Both the position numbers and the translations under genes were made by a program. The notes under the pieces were generated by a model that was not told the DNA's origin, ran no database searches, and worked only from the letters and a program-made list of their open reading frames with translations. Below are positions 1-7,437 of a stretch of DNA of 29,472 nucleotides, piece after piece. Positions within the stretch are counted from its first letter, which is position 1; every line of letters begins with the position of its first letter. The DNA is from Clostridium sp. AM34-11AC (GTDB taxonomy: Bacteria > Bacillota > Clostridia > Lachnospirales > Lachnospiraceae): assembly GCF_003435375.1 (NCBI RefSeq), contig NZ_QWGL01000034.1, positions 1 to 29,472 of the forward strand, written 5' to 3'.

Positions 1-540
1 TTCCTGCCCCTTGACCGTTCCGGCAACCGCCGCTTTATCCCGGTCATGGTGTACCCAGAGCAAGCCGAGGTTCACATTTTGGAGGATGAAGCCGCTTCCA
101 GAGCCTATATCGAGCAGATGTGGGCGGAAGCGATGGAGATTTACCGAAGCGGCAGGTTCAAGTTGGCTTTCAGCCCCGCCATGCAGCGGTATCTCAAAGA
201 ACACCAGCGGGATTTTATGCCGGAGGACACCAAAGCCGGGATGATACAGGCGTATCTTGATAAGTACACCGGGAGCATGGTCTGTTCCAAGCAGCTCTAC
301 AAGGAAGCCTTGAACCATGCCTTTGACGAGCCGAAGCAATGGGAAATCCGGGAAATCAACGAGATTATGAACCAGTGCATTTCCGGCTGGCGGTACTTCC
401 CGAACCCAAGAATGTTTTCAGAATATGGCAGACAAAAGGGCTGGGAGCGTGAAAACCCGGCAACGGACTCCGGCAACCCGTCTGAAAAAACGATGGATGG
501 TTTTGTGGAGGTCACAGAACAGATGGAGCTTCCATTCTGA
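1..540 (+). CDS. VapE-like protein, C-terminal part (5' truncated by window edge)
   Basis: The open frame runs from base 1 without an in-window start, so only the last 179 residues are seen. The first residues read FLPLDRSGNRRFIPV, which resembles the conserved RxGNRRFxPV segment at the end of the ATPase core of virulence-associated E (VapE) family proteins. A mostly helical, charged tail follows and ends in QMELPF. VapE-family proteins are P-loop ATPases found next to primase-like domains in phages and integrative elements, where a replication role is presumed. The Walker motifs lie outside the window, so activity cannot be judged. The gene is followed by excisionase and integrase genes in the same direction, typical of the end of an integrative or mobilisable element. 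The family call is from motif recognition only. Confidence 0.75.
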   Translation, partial: FLPLDRSGNRRFIPVMVYPEQAEVHILEDEAASRAYIEQMWAEAMEIYRSGRFKLAFSPAMQRYLKEHQRDFMPEDTKAGMIQAYLDKYTGSMVCSKQLYKEALNHAFDEPKQWEIREINEIMNQCISGWRYFPNPRMFSEYGRQKGWERENPATDSGNPSEKTMDGFVEVTEQMELPF

Positions 541-550
541 AAATGACAGC

Positions 551-735
551 CCGTTGCATCCCCTGTTGCTATCCCGTTGCCGAGCCGGTTGCCGGGGAAA
601 ACCCCGAAACTATCAGCTTTTCTCCCTTATAACAACCAAAACAACAGAAAAATAAAAGAAAAGTATAAATAGTAACCATCGCCAGATTGAGATTGTTTGC
701 AAGGTCTTTTGAAGCCCGTTGCCGGACTTCGTTGC
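551..735. repeat. Phased short direct repeats (NNGTTGC) between vapE and xis
   Basis: Six copies of a heptamer close to CCGTTGC lie in the 241-bp gap after the vapE-like gene. They start at 551, 563, 574 and 586, a spacing of 12, 11 and 12 bp, and again at 716 and 729. Four are CCGTTGC or CTGTTGC, and the others are CGGTTGC and TCGTTGC. The near-helical spacing places the copies on one face of the DNA, as in iterons or multi-site protein binding regions. The A/T-rich stretch 630-680 lies between the two groups. Possible roles are a replication origin used by the upstream VapE-like protein or a binding region for the recombination proteins. This is inference; the gap otherwise holds no gene I can support. 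Confidence 0.45.
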
Positions 736-781
736 CGACACCCTCTGTCTGGCTATTTTCATGTATGGAGGATAACTGCCT

Positions 782-1015
782 ATGGCGAATAATAAGATGA
801 ATATTGAAGGAAAAAATTACTCGGATGTTCCGGTGTGGCGTAGATATACGCTTACCATTGAGGAAGCAGCCAGATATTATCATATCGGCGAAGGAAAATT
901 GAGAACGCTTATTGACACACATCCCAATGAGGATTTTTATGTGATGAACGGCAATCGTGCCCTCATTAAGCGTGAGAAATTTGAGAGGTATCTGGATCAG
1001 GCTACTGCTGTGTAA
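782..1015 (+). CDS. xis: Tn916-type excisionase (Xis)
   Basis: This 77-residue protein has the layout of the Tn916 excisionase: a start region ending in VPVWRRYTLTIEEAARYYHIG, then a basic segment (GEGKLRTLI), then VMNGNRALIKREKFERYL. Tn916 Xis has the same order of motifs (IPIWERYTLTIEEAS, then IMNGNR, then a basic C-terminus). It is a small winged-helix DNA-binding protein that bends the element ends and steers the integrase towards excision. ATG 782 has a GGAGG site about 10 bases upstream. A second ATG at 797 is possible, but its protein would lack only five residues. It lies directly upstream of the integrase gene, separated from it by a terminator hairpin. Confidence 0.9.
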   Translation: MANNKMNIEGKNYSDVPVWRRYTLTIEEAARYYHIGEGKLRTLIDTHPNEDFYVMNGNRALIKREKFERYLDQATAV

Positions 1016-1059
1016 ACAGAGCTGACAGATTTACCGATTTCACATGATATAACTATGCG

Positions 1060-1109
1060 GAGAGCTGGATTTGTGCTATGATAAGAGCGCAAGTCTGGCT
1101 CTCTTTTTT
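1060..1109 (+). terminator. Intrinsic terminator or attenuator between xis and int
   Basis: Bases 1060-1076 pair with 1087-1103 over 17 positions with four G-U wobbles and no mismatch. The loop is ten bases. Six T residues follow at 1104-1109. The integrase ribosome binding site starts two bases later (1111-1117). A full terminator between two genes that must be balanced suggests that int is expressed by read-through, antitermination, or from a promoter I did not identify. Confidence 0.75.
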
Positions 1110-1125
1110 GAAAGGAGAGTTCACG

Positions 1126-2325
1126 ATGAGTGAGAAAAGACGAGATAACCGTAATCGGATTTTGCGAGAGGGCGAGTACCAGCGTAAAGATGGGAGGTAT
1201 CGGTTCCGCTATATTGATGAGGACGGAAAAGAGAAAAATGTATACAGTTGGCGTTTGGACAAGAATGACCCAATGCCAAAAGGGAAGAAGCGGGAGCCTT
1301 CCCTGCGTGAGAAAGAAAAACAGATTGAAGCGGATTTGTTTGACCGTATCGTAACAAACGGCGGCAACTATACTGTTTTGGAACTGGTAGAAAAATATGT
1401 TTCATTGAAAACAGGAGTTCGTCACAATACGGTTGCCGGATATAAAACGGTCATCAATATGCTGAAAAAAGAGAGTTTTGGGAATCTGCGAATTGATAAG
1501 GTGCGTTTGTCAGATGCAAAGGCATGGTTGATTAAGCTCCAGCAGATTGATGGACGGGGATACAGTTCCATTCATTCTATCCGGGGAGTTCTAAGACCGG
1601 CATTTCAGATGGCAGTCGATGATGACCTGCTTCGTAAAAATCCATTTGAATTTGAGCTTGCATCTGTCATTGTCAATGATTCTGTTACCAGAGAAGCGAT
1701 TACCCGAAAGCAGCAGAGAGATTTGCTGAAGTTTATTCAGGAAGATAAGCATTTCAGCAGATACTATGATGCAATCTATATTCTTTTTCACACAGGGCTT
1801 CGTATCTCAGAGTTCTGTGGGCTGACAGTTTCAGAAATTGAGTATGGAGAAATGCGTATCAAGGTAGACCATCAGCTACAGCGTACTGCACAGATGCAGT
1901 ATGTGATCGAAGAACCGAAAACAGACAAAGGTATTCGATATGTACCGATGACAGAAGCTGTTGCAGCGTGTTTTCGCAGAATCATTGCCAACCGAAAGAC
2001 GCCAAAGGTTGAGCCGATGGTGGAAGGATATGCCGGATTTTTGTTTCTGGATAAAAACGATATGCCGATGGTTGCCCTTCATTGGGAGAAGTATCTGGAG
2101 CATATCATTCAGAAATACAATAAAATTTACCGTATCCAGATGCCGAAAGTTACCCCTCATGTATGCAGGCACACCTTTTGCTCTAATATGGCAAAATCCG
2201 GGATGAATCCAAAAACCTTGCAGTATATCATGGGTCACGCAGACATCAGTGTAACCTTGAACACTTACACCCATGTAAATTTTGATGATGCAAAGGAAGA
2301 AGTATATCGGATAGCGAATAGTTAA
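1126..2325 (+). CDS. int: Tn916-type tyrosine recombinase (integrase)
   Basis: The 399-residue protein is of the size of Tn916 integrase (405 residues). It begins MSEKRRDNRNRILREGEYQR, followed by the arm-binding domain (YRFRYIDEDGKEKNVYSWRL). A core-binding SAM-like domain follows at about residues 75-165 (LVEKYVSLKTGVRHNTVAGYKT). The catalytic domain shows TGLRISEFCGL (first Arg), HVCRHTFCSNMA (His-x-x-Arg), GHADISVTLNTYTHV (the second His and the nucleophilic Tyr). All five expected catalytic positions can be placed, so the enzyme looks intact. ATG 1126 is chosen because AAAGGAG sits nine bases upstream; an earlier in-frame ATG at 1078 lies inside a terminator hairpin. The gene is the last of element A. 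Confidence 0.95.
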   Translation: MSEKRRDNRNRILREGEYQRKDGRYRFRYIDEDGKEKNVYSWRLDKNDPMPKGKKREPSLREKEKQIEADLFDRIVTNGGNYTVLELVEKYVSLKTGVRHNTVAGYKTVINMLKKESFGNLRIDKVRLSDAKAWLIKLQQIDGRGYSSIHSIRGVLRPAFQMAVDDDLLRKNPFEFELASVIVNDSVTREAITRKQQRDLLKFIQEDKHFSRYYDAIYILFHTGLRISEFCGLTVSEIEYGEMRIKVDHQLQRTAQMQYVIEEPKTDKGIRYVPMTEAVAACFRRIIANRKTPKVEPMVEGYAGFLFLDKNDMPMVALHWEKYLEHIIQKYNKIYRIQMPKVTPHVCRHTFCSNMAKSGMNPKTLQYIMGHADISVTLNTYTHVNFDDAKEEVYRIANS

Positions 2326-2331
2326 AAAAGC

Positions 2332-2362
2332 CCGTTGGTAAGGACGCTTGCTTTACCAACGG
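2332..2362. terminator. Hairpin just after int
   Basis: A perfect 10-bp stem, CCGTTGGTAA at 2332-2341 with TTACCAACGG at 2353-2362, lies six bases after the int stop codon. There is no T-run after it, so it may be a weak terminator or a recombination-end structure rather than a classical intrinsic terminator. Confidence 0.5.
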
Positions 2363-2406
2363 ATTTACCAAGATTGCAGGGAAAAACATAAGAAAATACG
2401 AGAAGA

Positions 2407-2480
2407 TTTGAGAAGATACCTTAAAAAGAAAGGAAAATTCAAAAGTCGGAAAACCCTGAAATATCAAGTGTTTGAGAAGA
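2407..2480. repeat. Direct repeats at the right end of element A
   Basis: The decamer TTTGAGAAGA occurs at 2407-2416 and again at 2471-2480, 64 bp apart. A related ATACGAGAAGAT lies at 2396-2407. Tn916-family integrases bind short arm-type direct repeats just inside the element ends, so these are candidates for the right-end arm sites. The exact junction with chromosomal DNA is not visible, but should lie between about 2480 and 2505, just before the next gene. Confidence 0.4.
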
Positions 2481-2510
2481 AATACAAGACTTAAATGGAG
2501 ATATAAAAAG

Positions 2511-3002
2511 ATGATAAAAATACTTTTTATTTGCCTCGGCAACATCTGCCGAAGCCCACTCGCCGAGTTCTACTTTAAAGACCTCGTGGCAAAACACAAC
2601 CTTTCCGCTGAATTTTATATCGAATCCGCGGCGACCTCCTATGAGGAGACCGGAAATCCGGTACATCCAGGAACGCGAAAGAAGCTGGCGGCGGCAGGCA
2701 TCTCCTGCGCGGGAAAGACCGCGAGATGTATGGAGAGGGAGGATTACCGGAAATTCGATTATCTGATCGGGATGGATCAGGCGAATATCCGGAATATAAC
2801 GCAGATCGCGGGCGGTGATCCCGAGAAGAAGATCTATAAGATGCTGGAATTTGCCGGGGATGGCTGGAAGGAGCTTAAAGCCGGAAAGCGGAACCCGGAC
2901 AAGGTGCCGGATGTGGCGGATCCGTGGTATACCGGGAATTTTGATGATACCTGGCGGGATGTGACAGCCGGGTGTCAGGGACTTTTAAAATTTCTGTTAT
3001 AG
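2511..3002 (+). CDS. Low-molecular-weight protein tyrosine phosphatase
   Basis: The 163-residue protein starts MIKILFICLGNICRSPLAEF. It contains the C-x5-R-S phosphatase loop with nucleophile Cys8 and Arg14, and near the C-terminus the DPW general-acid segment (PDVADPWYTGNFDD). Length matches the family, whose members dephosphorylate phosphotyrosine proteins, in bacteria often exopolysaccharide kinases. ATG 2511 follows GGAG at 2497-2500 with normal spacing; an upstream TTG at 2472 would add residues encoded by element A sequence. The gene has the base composition of the chromosome. It lies directly against the element A end, so its native promoter was probably replaced or moved. An IS200/IS605-type element begins right after its stop codon. 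Confidence 0.93.
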   Translation: MIKILFICLGNICRSPLAEFYFKDLVAKHNLSAEFYIESAATSYEETGNPVHPGTRKKLAAAGISCAGKTARCMEREDYRKFDYLIGMDQANIRNITQIAGGDPEKKIYKMLEFAGDGWKELKAGKRNPDKVPDVADPWYTGNFDDTWRDVTAGCQGLLKFLL

Positions 3003-3104
3003 TTGTGCAAATATTTCGACTTGAAATAGGGCTACCGCAATCCCACTGGCTTTAGACGGTGGGTTAAGGTAGCCGGAAGCGGAGGTTTGTGCTATACTTG
3101 CGTT

Positions 3105-3508
3105 ATGGGAAGGTGGAAATCAAAAAACAGACACAAATATTTGTTTCAGTATCATATTATTTTCGTATGCAAGTATAGAAAGAAATTGCTGATGTCAAAA
3201 TAAATATCAGATGATATAAAGCAGTTTTCTTATGAGATATGTCAAAAGCATAAAGTCATTATCAGATATATGCAGACAGATAAAGATCATATTCATTACA
3301 TGATAGAAACAGAACCAACAATGTCTATCAGTAAAATAGTAAATCTGATGAAGAGTTATACAACATATCATATTTGGAAAAGATATCCGGATTATCTACG
3401 AAACATTTCTGGAAAGAACATACTTTTTGGACGGACGGATATTTTGTCTGCAGTGTGGGAAATGTATCAGAAGAGATGCCCCGAAAATATATAGAAAATC
3501 AAGGGTAG
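3105..3508 (+). pseudogene. tnpA: Degenerate IS200/IS605 TnpA (HUH Y1 transposase)
   Basis: Reading from ATG 3105 gives MGRWKSKNRHKYLFQYHIIF, the usual TnpA start. It stops at TAA 3201-3203. The same frame then continues for about 65 residues with KVIIRYMQTDKDHIHYMIE, which contains the HIH (HUH) metal-binding motif. Near 3400 one base is missing; the next frame continues with GYFVCSVGN and ends RKYIENQG, which contains the catalytic Tyr and the Gln four residues later. All catalytic parts remain but are split by one nonsense codon and one frameshift, so the enzyme is inactive unless both are bypassed. TnpA normally excises and inserts single-stranded element DNA. Confidence 0.88.
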
Positions 3509-3525
3509 GAAGGTGGCGACAGTGG

Positions 3526-4629
3526 GTGTTAAAAGCATATAAATACAGGATATATCCTGATAGCGAACAAAGAATTCAGATTGCAAAAACATTTGGCTGT
3601 TGCCGTTTTGTTTACAATCAGACATTGGCATATCGGGAAGAAATATACGAGAAGGAGAAAAAGTCAGTTAGTAAAACGGATTGTAATAATTACTGTAACA
3701 GAGAATTAAAGAAAGACTATGAATGGTTAAAAGCAATAGATAAATTTGCTCTGACCAACGCAATCTATAACATGGACGCCGCATATCAAAAATTCTTTAA
3801 GGAACATGCAGGATATCCGAAATTCAAGAGCAAACACGATAACCATAAATCATACACAACAAACTTCACAAATGGAAACATTGCGGTAGATTTTGAGACA
3901 GGGAAGATAAAATTGCCAAAATTAAAAGCGGTAAAAGCAAGGTTACACAGGGAATATCGTGGGCAGATTAAGTCAGCGACCGTTTCGCAGGTTTCCAGTG
4001 GAAAATACTATGTGTCCATACTTGTAGAAACGGAGCATAAGGAACTGGCACATACAAATCATAACATAGGAATCGATTTAGGAATTAAAGATTTATGTAT
4101 TACTTCCGATGGGAAGGTATATGAGAATCAAAAAATTATAAAAAAATACGAGAAACAGCTTGTAAAGCTGCAAAGGCAGCTGTCACATAAAGGAAAGAGA
4201 AGCAAGAACTATTATAAAACAAAGAAAAAGATAGCATTATGCCATGAGAAAATAAGGAATATAAGAAAAGATTATCTACATAAAGTTTCACATGAGATTA
4301 TCAGCGAAAACCAAGTGATAGTTTCAGAGAATTTACAGATAAAAAACATGGTAAAAAATCATCATCTGGAAAAAGCCATAAGTGATGTATCATGGTATGA
4401 GCTGACAAGACAGTTAGAGTATAAGGCAAAATGGAATGGCAGGAAATACATCAAAATAGATACATTTTATGCTAGTAGTCAATTATGTTCTGTTTGCGGG
4501 TATCAGAATCCAGATACAAAAGATTTGTCAGTGAGGACATGGATATGTCCGAAATGCGGAGCAGAACATGACAGGGATATCAATGCCGCGAAAAATATAC
4601 TGACAGAAGGATTAAGACAAATAGCATAA
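3526..4629 (+). CDS. tnpB: TnpB, IS605-family RNA-guided RuvC-like nuclease
   Basis: The 367-residue protein begins (GTG) MLKAYKYRIYPDSEQRIQIA, the standard TnpB helix-turn-helix start. The RuvC parts are complete: GIDLGIKDLCIT (first Asp), VSENLQIKNM (Glu), and HDRDINAAKNI (last Asp). A zinc finger of two Cys pairs (CSVCGYQ and CPKCGAE) lies between the last two. Known TnpB proteins are guided by a transcript from the element's right end and cut the empty donor site, helping the element persist. GTG 3526 is preferred over upstream in-frame ATG 3427, which would read through the tnpA sequence. Unlike tnpA the gene has no lesion, so it may still be functional and under selection. Confidence 0.92.
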   Translation: MLKAYKYRIYPDSEQRIQIAKTFGCCRFVYNQTLAYREEIYEKEKKSVSKTDCNNYCNRELKKDYEWLKAIDKFALTNAIYNMDAAYQKFFKEHAGYPKFKSKHDNHKSYTTNFTNGNIAVDFETGKIKLPKLKAVKARLHREYRGQIKSATVSQVSSGKYYVSILVETEHKELAHTNHNIGIDLGIKDLCITSDGKVYENQKIIKKYEKQLVKLQRQLSHKGKRSKNYYKTKKKIALCHEKIRNIRKDYLHKVSHEIISENQVIVSENLQIKNMVKNHHLEKAISDVSWYELTRQLEYKAKWNGRKYIKIDTFYASSQLCSVCGYQNPDTKDLSVRTWICPKCGAEHDRDINAAKNILTEGLRQIA

Positions 4630-4735
4630 AGAAATATATAGGGCAGGGACTGCCCAAATTAACGCCTGTGGAGATAGTAGGTTACGAGGTCGATGAAGCA
4701 GGAAGCCCATTAGCTTAGGACAATGGGTAGTTCAC
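4600..4735 (+). ncRNA. Candidate omega RNA / right-end RNA of the IS
   Basis: In this family the guide RNA is transcribed from the 3' part of tnpB through the right end, and the bases just beyond the end act as guide. Here the region contains the hairpin GGGCA-GGGAC-TGCCC (4641-4655), a run of non-coding sequence, and the terminal hairpin 4706-4727 followed by TAGTTCAC. If the element ends at 4735, the guide would begin with CCTGGTCAGATAAGCC (4736-4751). The 5' limit is arbitrary. The existence of the RNA is inferred from family knowledge. Confidence 0.55.
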
Positions 4736-4853
4736 CCTGGTCAGATAAGCCACACCTTTTTCCGATCGTGAATCATCGTAAATTCATATCGGCGGGAGTA
4801 GGGGCTCTGACTTGATTGACAACATGTGCTTACAAAAAGGAGTGAATTTTGAT

Positions 4854-6113
4854 ATGGAGCGTTCCTATCAATATGATATAGTAGTTGTTGGCGGCGGTAC
4901 TGCAGGTGTGGCCGCGGCAGTCGGAGCGGCGAAGGCTGGAGCGAAAACGCTTTTGGTGGAGCGGAATGCTTATCTAGGAGGAGAGGCGACGAACTCAGGA
5001 GTTAATTGCTTCTGTGGATTTTATACATGCGGATCGGATCCGGTGCGGGTGGTGAAAGGGATCGGGCAGCTTGTGCTGGATGAGATGAGGGCACTGGGGC
5101 CGACGATCGCCGAGGAGATTTCCGCATCCGGGAACCGGGATATTATCTTTCAGCCGGAGTATCTGAAATGCGCGCTGGATAACCTGTTGGAAAAGGAACA
5201 TGTGGATTATTTTTTACATACGGTGCTGATTGGTGCAGAGACTGTGGAGAATGAGATCCGGACGATTCAGTGTGCGGATGATGAGGGCCTGTTTACCGTT
5301 TCGGCAAAGGCATTCGTGGATGCAACCGGAGACGCAAATCTGTCCAGACTTGCTGGTGCGAAGCTCATATGGGGAACCGATGGCGGACATCCGCAGGCAG
5401 CGACGCTGACCTTCCGGCTGAGCGGTGTGGCAGCGGATGTGGATCTGTCACCGGCGGCGGTTGAGCGGGCAGTGGTGAGAGCGAAGGCAGAAGGAATCAG
5501 AAATCTTACCAGAGAAAAAGGATTTATCCTCAGAATGGAAAACTCCGGGATCGTCCATGTCCTTCTTCCGAGCATTATTCCGGAAGGACTTTCGGCAGAA
5601 GAGATGACACGGATGGAGAGGGAGACGAGAAAGCAGGTGCTCGGATATATTCAGGCATTGCGAACCTATATGCCGGGAATGGAGCACAGTGAGCTGGCGG
5701 TGATCGGACCGTCGATCGGTTTTCGGGAGACGAGAAAGCTGGTGGGAAAGGAGACGATCACGGCGGACGACGTGATCTCCGGGAGAAGGCGCCCGGACGG
5801 TGTGGCCCGGGGCGGATGGAAACCGGAGATTCACAGGGATGTCAACAAGATGGCGACTTATATGGAAGTGAAGTCGGGAAGCTATTTTGACATTCCTCTC
5901 GGGGCACTTCAGTCGGAGAATGTGAAAAATCTGTTTGGGGCAGGCAGAATGATCTCGGCGGATGAGGCGGCATTTGCGGCTGTGCGTGTTATGGGAACAT
6001 GCTTTGCGACCGGGCATGCAGCAGGCGTCGGGGCAGCGTGTCTGGCGGCGGATGAAAGAGCGGAAATCGAGCATGTCAGGGAAATATTGAAGGAGCAGAA
6101 TGCTTTGGTATAA
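4854..6113 (+). CDS. FAD-dependent oxidoreductase (FAD_oxidored-type flavoprotein)
   Basis: The 419-residue protein has a Rossmann start, YDIVVVGGGTAGVAAAVGAA, with GxGxxG-type glycines and the ribose-binding acidic residue in LLVERN. The next segment, GGEATNSGVNCFCGFYTCG, is typical of the PF12831-like flavoproteins. Near the C-terminus GAGRMISADEAAFAAVRVMG is the second FAD-contacting region. No signal peptide is seen, so it should be cytosolic. The substrate cannot be predicted. ATG 4854 follows AAAAAGGAG with about 10 bases between; an upstream TTG at 4812 would add 14 residues that do not look conserved. The gene is single, lying between the insertion sequence and a perfect hairpin at 6193-6228. 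Confidence 0.85.
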   Translation: MERSYQYDIVVVGGGTAGVAAAVGAAKAGAKTLLVERNAYLGGEATNSGVNCFCGFYTCGSDPVRVVKGIGQLVLDEMRALGPTIAEEISASGNRDIIFQPEYLKCALDNLLEKEHVDYFLHTVLIGAETVENEIRTIQCADDEGLFTVSAKAFVDATGDANLSRLAGAKLIWGTDGGHPQAATLTFRLSGVAADVDLSPAAVERAVVRAKAEGIRNLTREKGFILRMENSGIVHVLLPSIIPEGLSAEEMTRMERETRKQVLGYIQALRTYMPGMEHSELAVIGPSIGFRETRKLVGKETITADDVISGRRRPDGVARGGWKPEIHRDVNKMATYMEVKSGSYFDIPLGALQSENVKNLFGAGRMISADEAAFAAVRVMGTCFATGHAAGVGAACLAADERAEIEHVREILKEQNALV

Positions 6114-6192
6114 ATATCAGAAATTACAGTGAAATAATATGGCAGCCGTTCTATTGGTGGAAAAGAGAACTAAGCAATGAAGCAGTTGAAAT

Positions 6193-6228
6193 ACACAAAG
6201 GACCTGGCGAGTGTCAGGTCCTTTGTGT
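6193..6228. terminator. Bidirectional terminator-like hairpin between convergent genes
   Basis: A perfect 14-bp stem (ACACAAAGGACCTG, 6193-6206, with 6215-6228) encloses an eight-base loop. It sits between the plus-strand oxidoreductase and the minus-strand L,D-transpeptidase and ends seven bases before the latter's stop codon. T-runs are poor on both sides, but A/T-rich bases inside the stem base (AAA/TTT) could assist. Confidence 0.7.
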
Positions 6229-6235
6229 AAATAGT

Positions 6236-7267
6236 TTATCCAATTTCCGGATCCGTAGGATCCCAATCCTGACCTTCCGGAATCTTCTCGGCTTCCGGTC
6301 TGTCAAACGGTGCCGGAAGATTGTCGCCTACGGTGACGACAGTGCCGGACGGGCAGTGGTCGTAGATCCATTTGCAGTCGGCAACAGTCATGCGGATGCA
6401 GCCGTGGGAGGCAGGAGCGCCGAGTTTGTTGTATTCCTCAGCGGTAATGTTGTGAATGCTTGTGGTCTTTCCCGGGACGCTGTGGAAGAGGATGCTGGTG
6501 TTGCTGAGTCTTGTACAATATTGACCGTATGTGGACTCGACGAGGGCATGCCATCGGTATTTGCGTGTGGTTTTAAAGGTTCCCGTTGGAGTCTGGGAGT
6601 TTTCTTTTCCCGGGGAACAGATAAAGGTCCGGTAAGGAATGATATATCCGTTTCCATCGTCCGGGGCATATACGGTTACCTGGCAGCGGGCACGGTCCAC
6701 AACGATCTGGAAAGACTGTGCAGAGAGGATGCCCTCAAGGTTCTGGACCAGCGTGCAGGCATTCTCATCGAAGTAGAATTTGTATCCGTCAATATACTGC
6801 CATCCCTTGACGGCATGACCCGCAGCGTCGAAATAGTACCAGCTTCCGTCCGAGCTTCTCCAGGCGTTCGCAGCGAGCTCGCCGCCCTCGTCGCGGTAGA
6901 TAAGCCCGCCTTCCTGTTCATGAAGTCCGGTTGGAAGGTCCTGCACCGGCGTTTCACGTTTCTGTACCTGTCCACTTACGGTCCAGAATCCGTCGGAATT
7001 TACCTGGAAACCGTCTGGTGTTCTTGTGTCCGCCATCATAAAGCCGTTTTTATCGAAATAATAGCATTCCTCCAAGCCGTCCTGATCTCCGTCGATCCAG
7101 TACCAGCCGTCGGCGGCGCTTGTATTGTCATCGGTATAGTATTTCCACTGGTTCGGTCCGCCCTCGTTGGACCATGTTCCGGCATAGGCTATAGCCGGAT
7201 TCGCGAGCATGACCGCAAAAACGGTCCCGAGACCTGCGTAAAGTGCATTTCTTGATTTCTGATTCAT
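6236..7267 (-). CDS. Secreted L,D-transpeptidase with choline-binding-type repeats
   Basis: The 343-residue protein starts MNQKSRNALYAGLGTVFAVM and has a signal peptide likely cut after AYA at residue 29. Residues about 30-180 contain Trp/Tyr/Gly-rich cell-wall-binding repeats of the choline-binding type (DGWYWIDGDQDG, GSWYYFDAAGHAVKGWQYI). A YkuD catalytic domain follows, with ILFHSVPG and the active-site motif SHGCIRM (Cys290). Such enzymes make 3-3 cross-links in peptidoglycan or anchor proteins to it. The start at 7267 is chosen for the TTTGGAG site ten bases upstream; an earlier in-frame ATG at 7327 overlaps the -35 box. The C-terminal tail after the catalytic domain is acidic and Pro-rich. 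A clear promoter precedes the gene. Confidence 0.9.
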   Translation of the reverse strand: MNQKSRNALYAGLGTVFAVMLANPAIAYAGTWSNEGGPNQWKYYTDDNTSAADGWYWIDGDQDGLEECYYFDKNGFMMADTRTPDGFQVNSDGFWTVSGQVQKRETPVQDLPTGLHEQEGGLIYRDEGGELAANAWRSSDGSWYYFDAAGHAVKGWQYIDGYKFYFDENACTLVQNLEGILSAQSFQIVVDRARCQVTVYAPDDGNGYIIPYRTFICSPGKENSQTPTGTFKTTRKYRWHALVESTYGQYCTRLSNTSILFHSVPGKTTSIHNITAEEYNKLGAPASHGCIRMTVADCKWIYDHCPSGTVVTVGDNLPAPFDRPEAEKIPEGQDWDPTDPEIG

Positions 7268-7298
7268 GATCTGATTCTCCAAAGTTTTCTTCCTACCT

Positions 7299-7327
7299 AT
7301 TGTAGGTACATTCTGTCGAAAAGGCAA
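7299..7327 (-). promoter_or_regulatory. Promoter of the L,D-transpeptidase gene
   Basis: On the minus strand TTGCCT (7322-7327) and TACAAT (7299-7304) are separated by exactly 17 bases, giving a sigma-A-type promoter about 30 bases upstream of the start codon. Confidence 0.6.
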
Positions 7328-7370
7328 TCATTTTTTTCGACAAACTTTGCGTTTCAACAGAGTGTCGGAC

Positions 7371-7424
7371 GAAAAAAGAACCGCTCGTCTGTCGCAGGAC
7401 ATCCTACTGGCAGACGGCGGTCTT
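7371..7424 (-). terminator. Intrinsic terminator of the DUF1846 gene
   Basis: On the minus strand AAGACCGCCGTCTG (7411-7424) pairs, with a small bulge, with CAGACGAGCGGTTCTT (7377-7392), followed by a T-run (7371-7376). It lies 14 bases after the stop codon at 7438. Confidence 0.75.
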
Positions 7425-7437
7425 TGCAATCTAGGAA

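Larger units (their letters stand above)
3020..4735 (+). mobile_element. IS200/IS605-type insertion sequence (tnpA broken, tnpB intact)
   Basis: The element carries a degenerate single-strand transposase gene followed by tnpB on the same strand. Both ends have the subterminal hairpins of this family. At the left end a nested hairpin is formed by GGCTACC (3030-3036) with GGTAGCC (3068-3074), enclosing CCCAC (3042-3046) with GTGGG (3059-3063). At the right end CCCATT (4706-4711) pairs with AATGGG (4722-4727), followed by TAGTTCAC. The family has no terminal inverted repeats and makes no target duplication, so the boundaries given are approximate (left about 3005-3028, right about 4735). The A/T content is clearly higher than in the neighbouring chromosomal genes. 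Confidence 0.8.

Noticed and set aside
3427..3525. N-terminal extension of TnpB from ATG 3427
   Set aside because: These residues come from reading the tnpA sequence in another frame; TnpB homologues begin at the KAYKYRIYP segment.
6356..7255. 299-codon plus-strand open frame
   Set aside because: It is antisense to the L,D-transpeptidase gene, whose signal peptide, repeats and SHGCIRM motif are clear; the frame itself shows no family motif or ribosome binding site.
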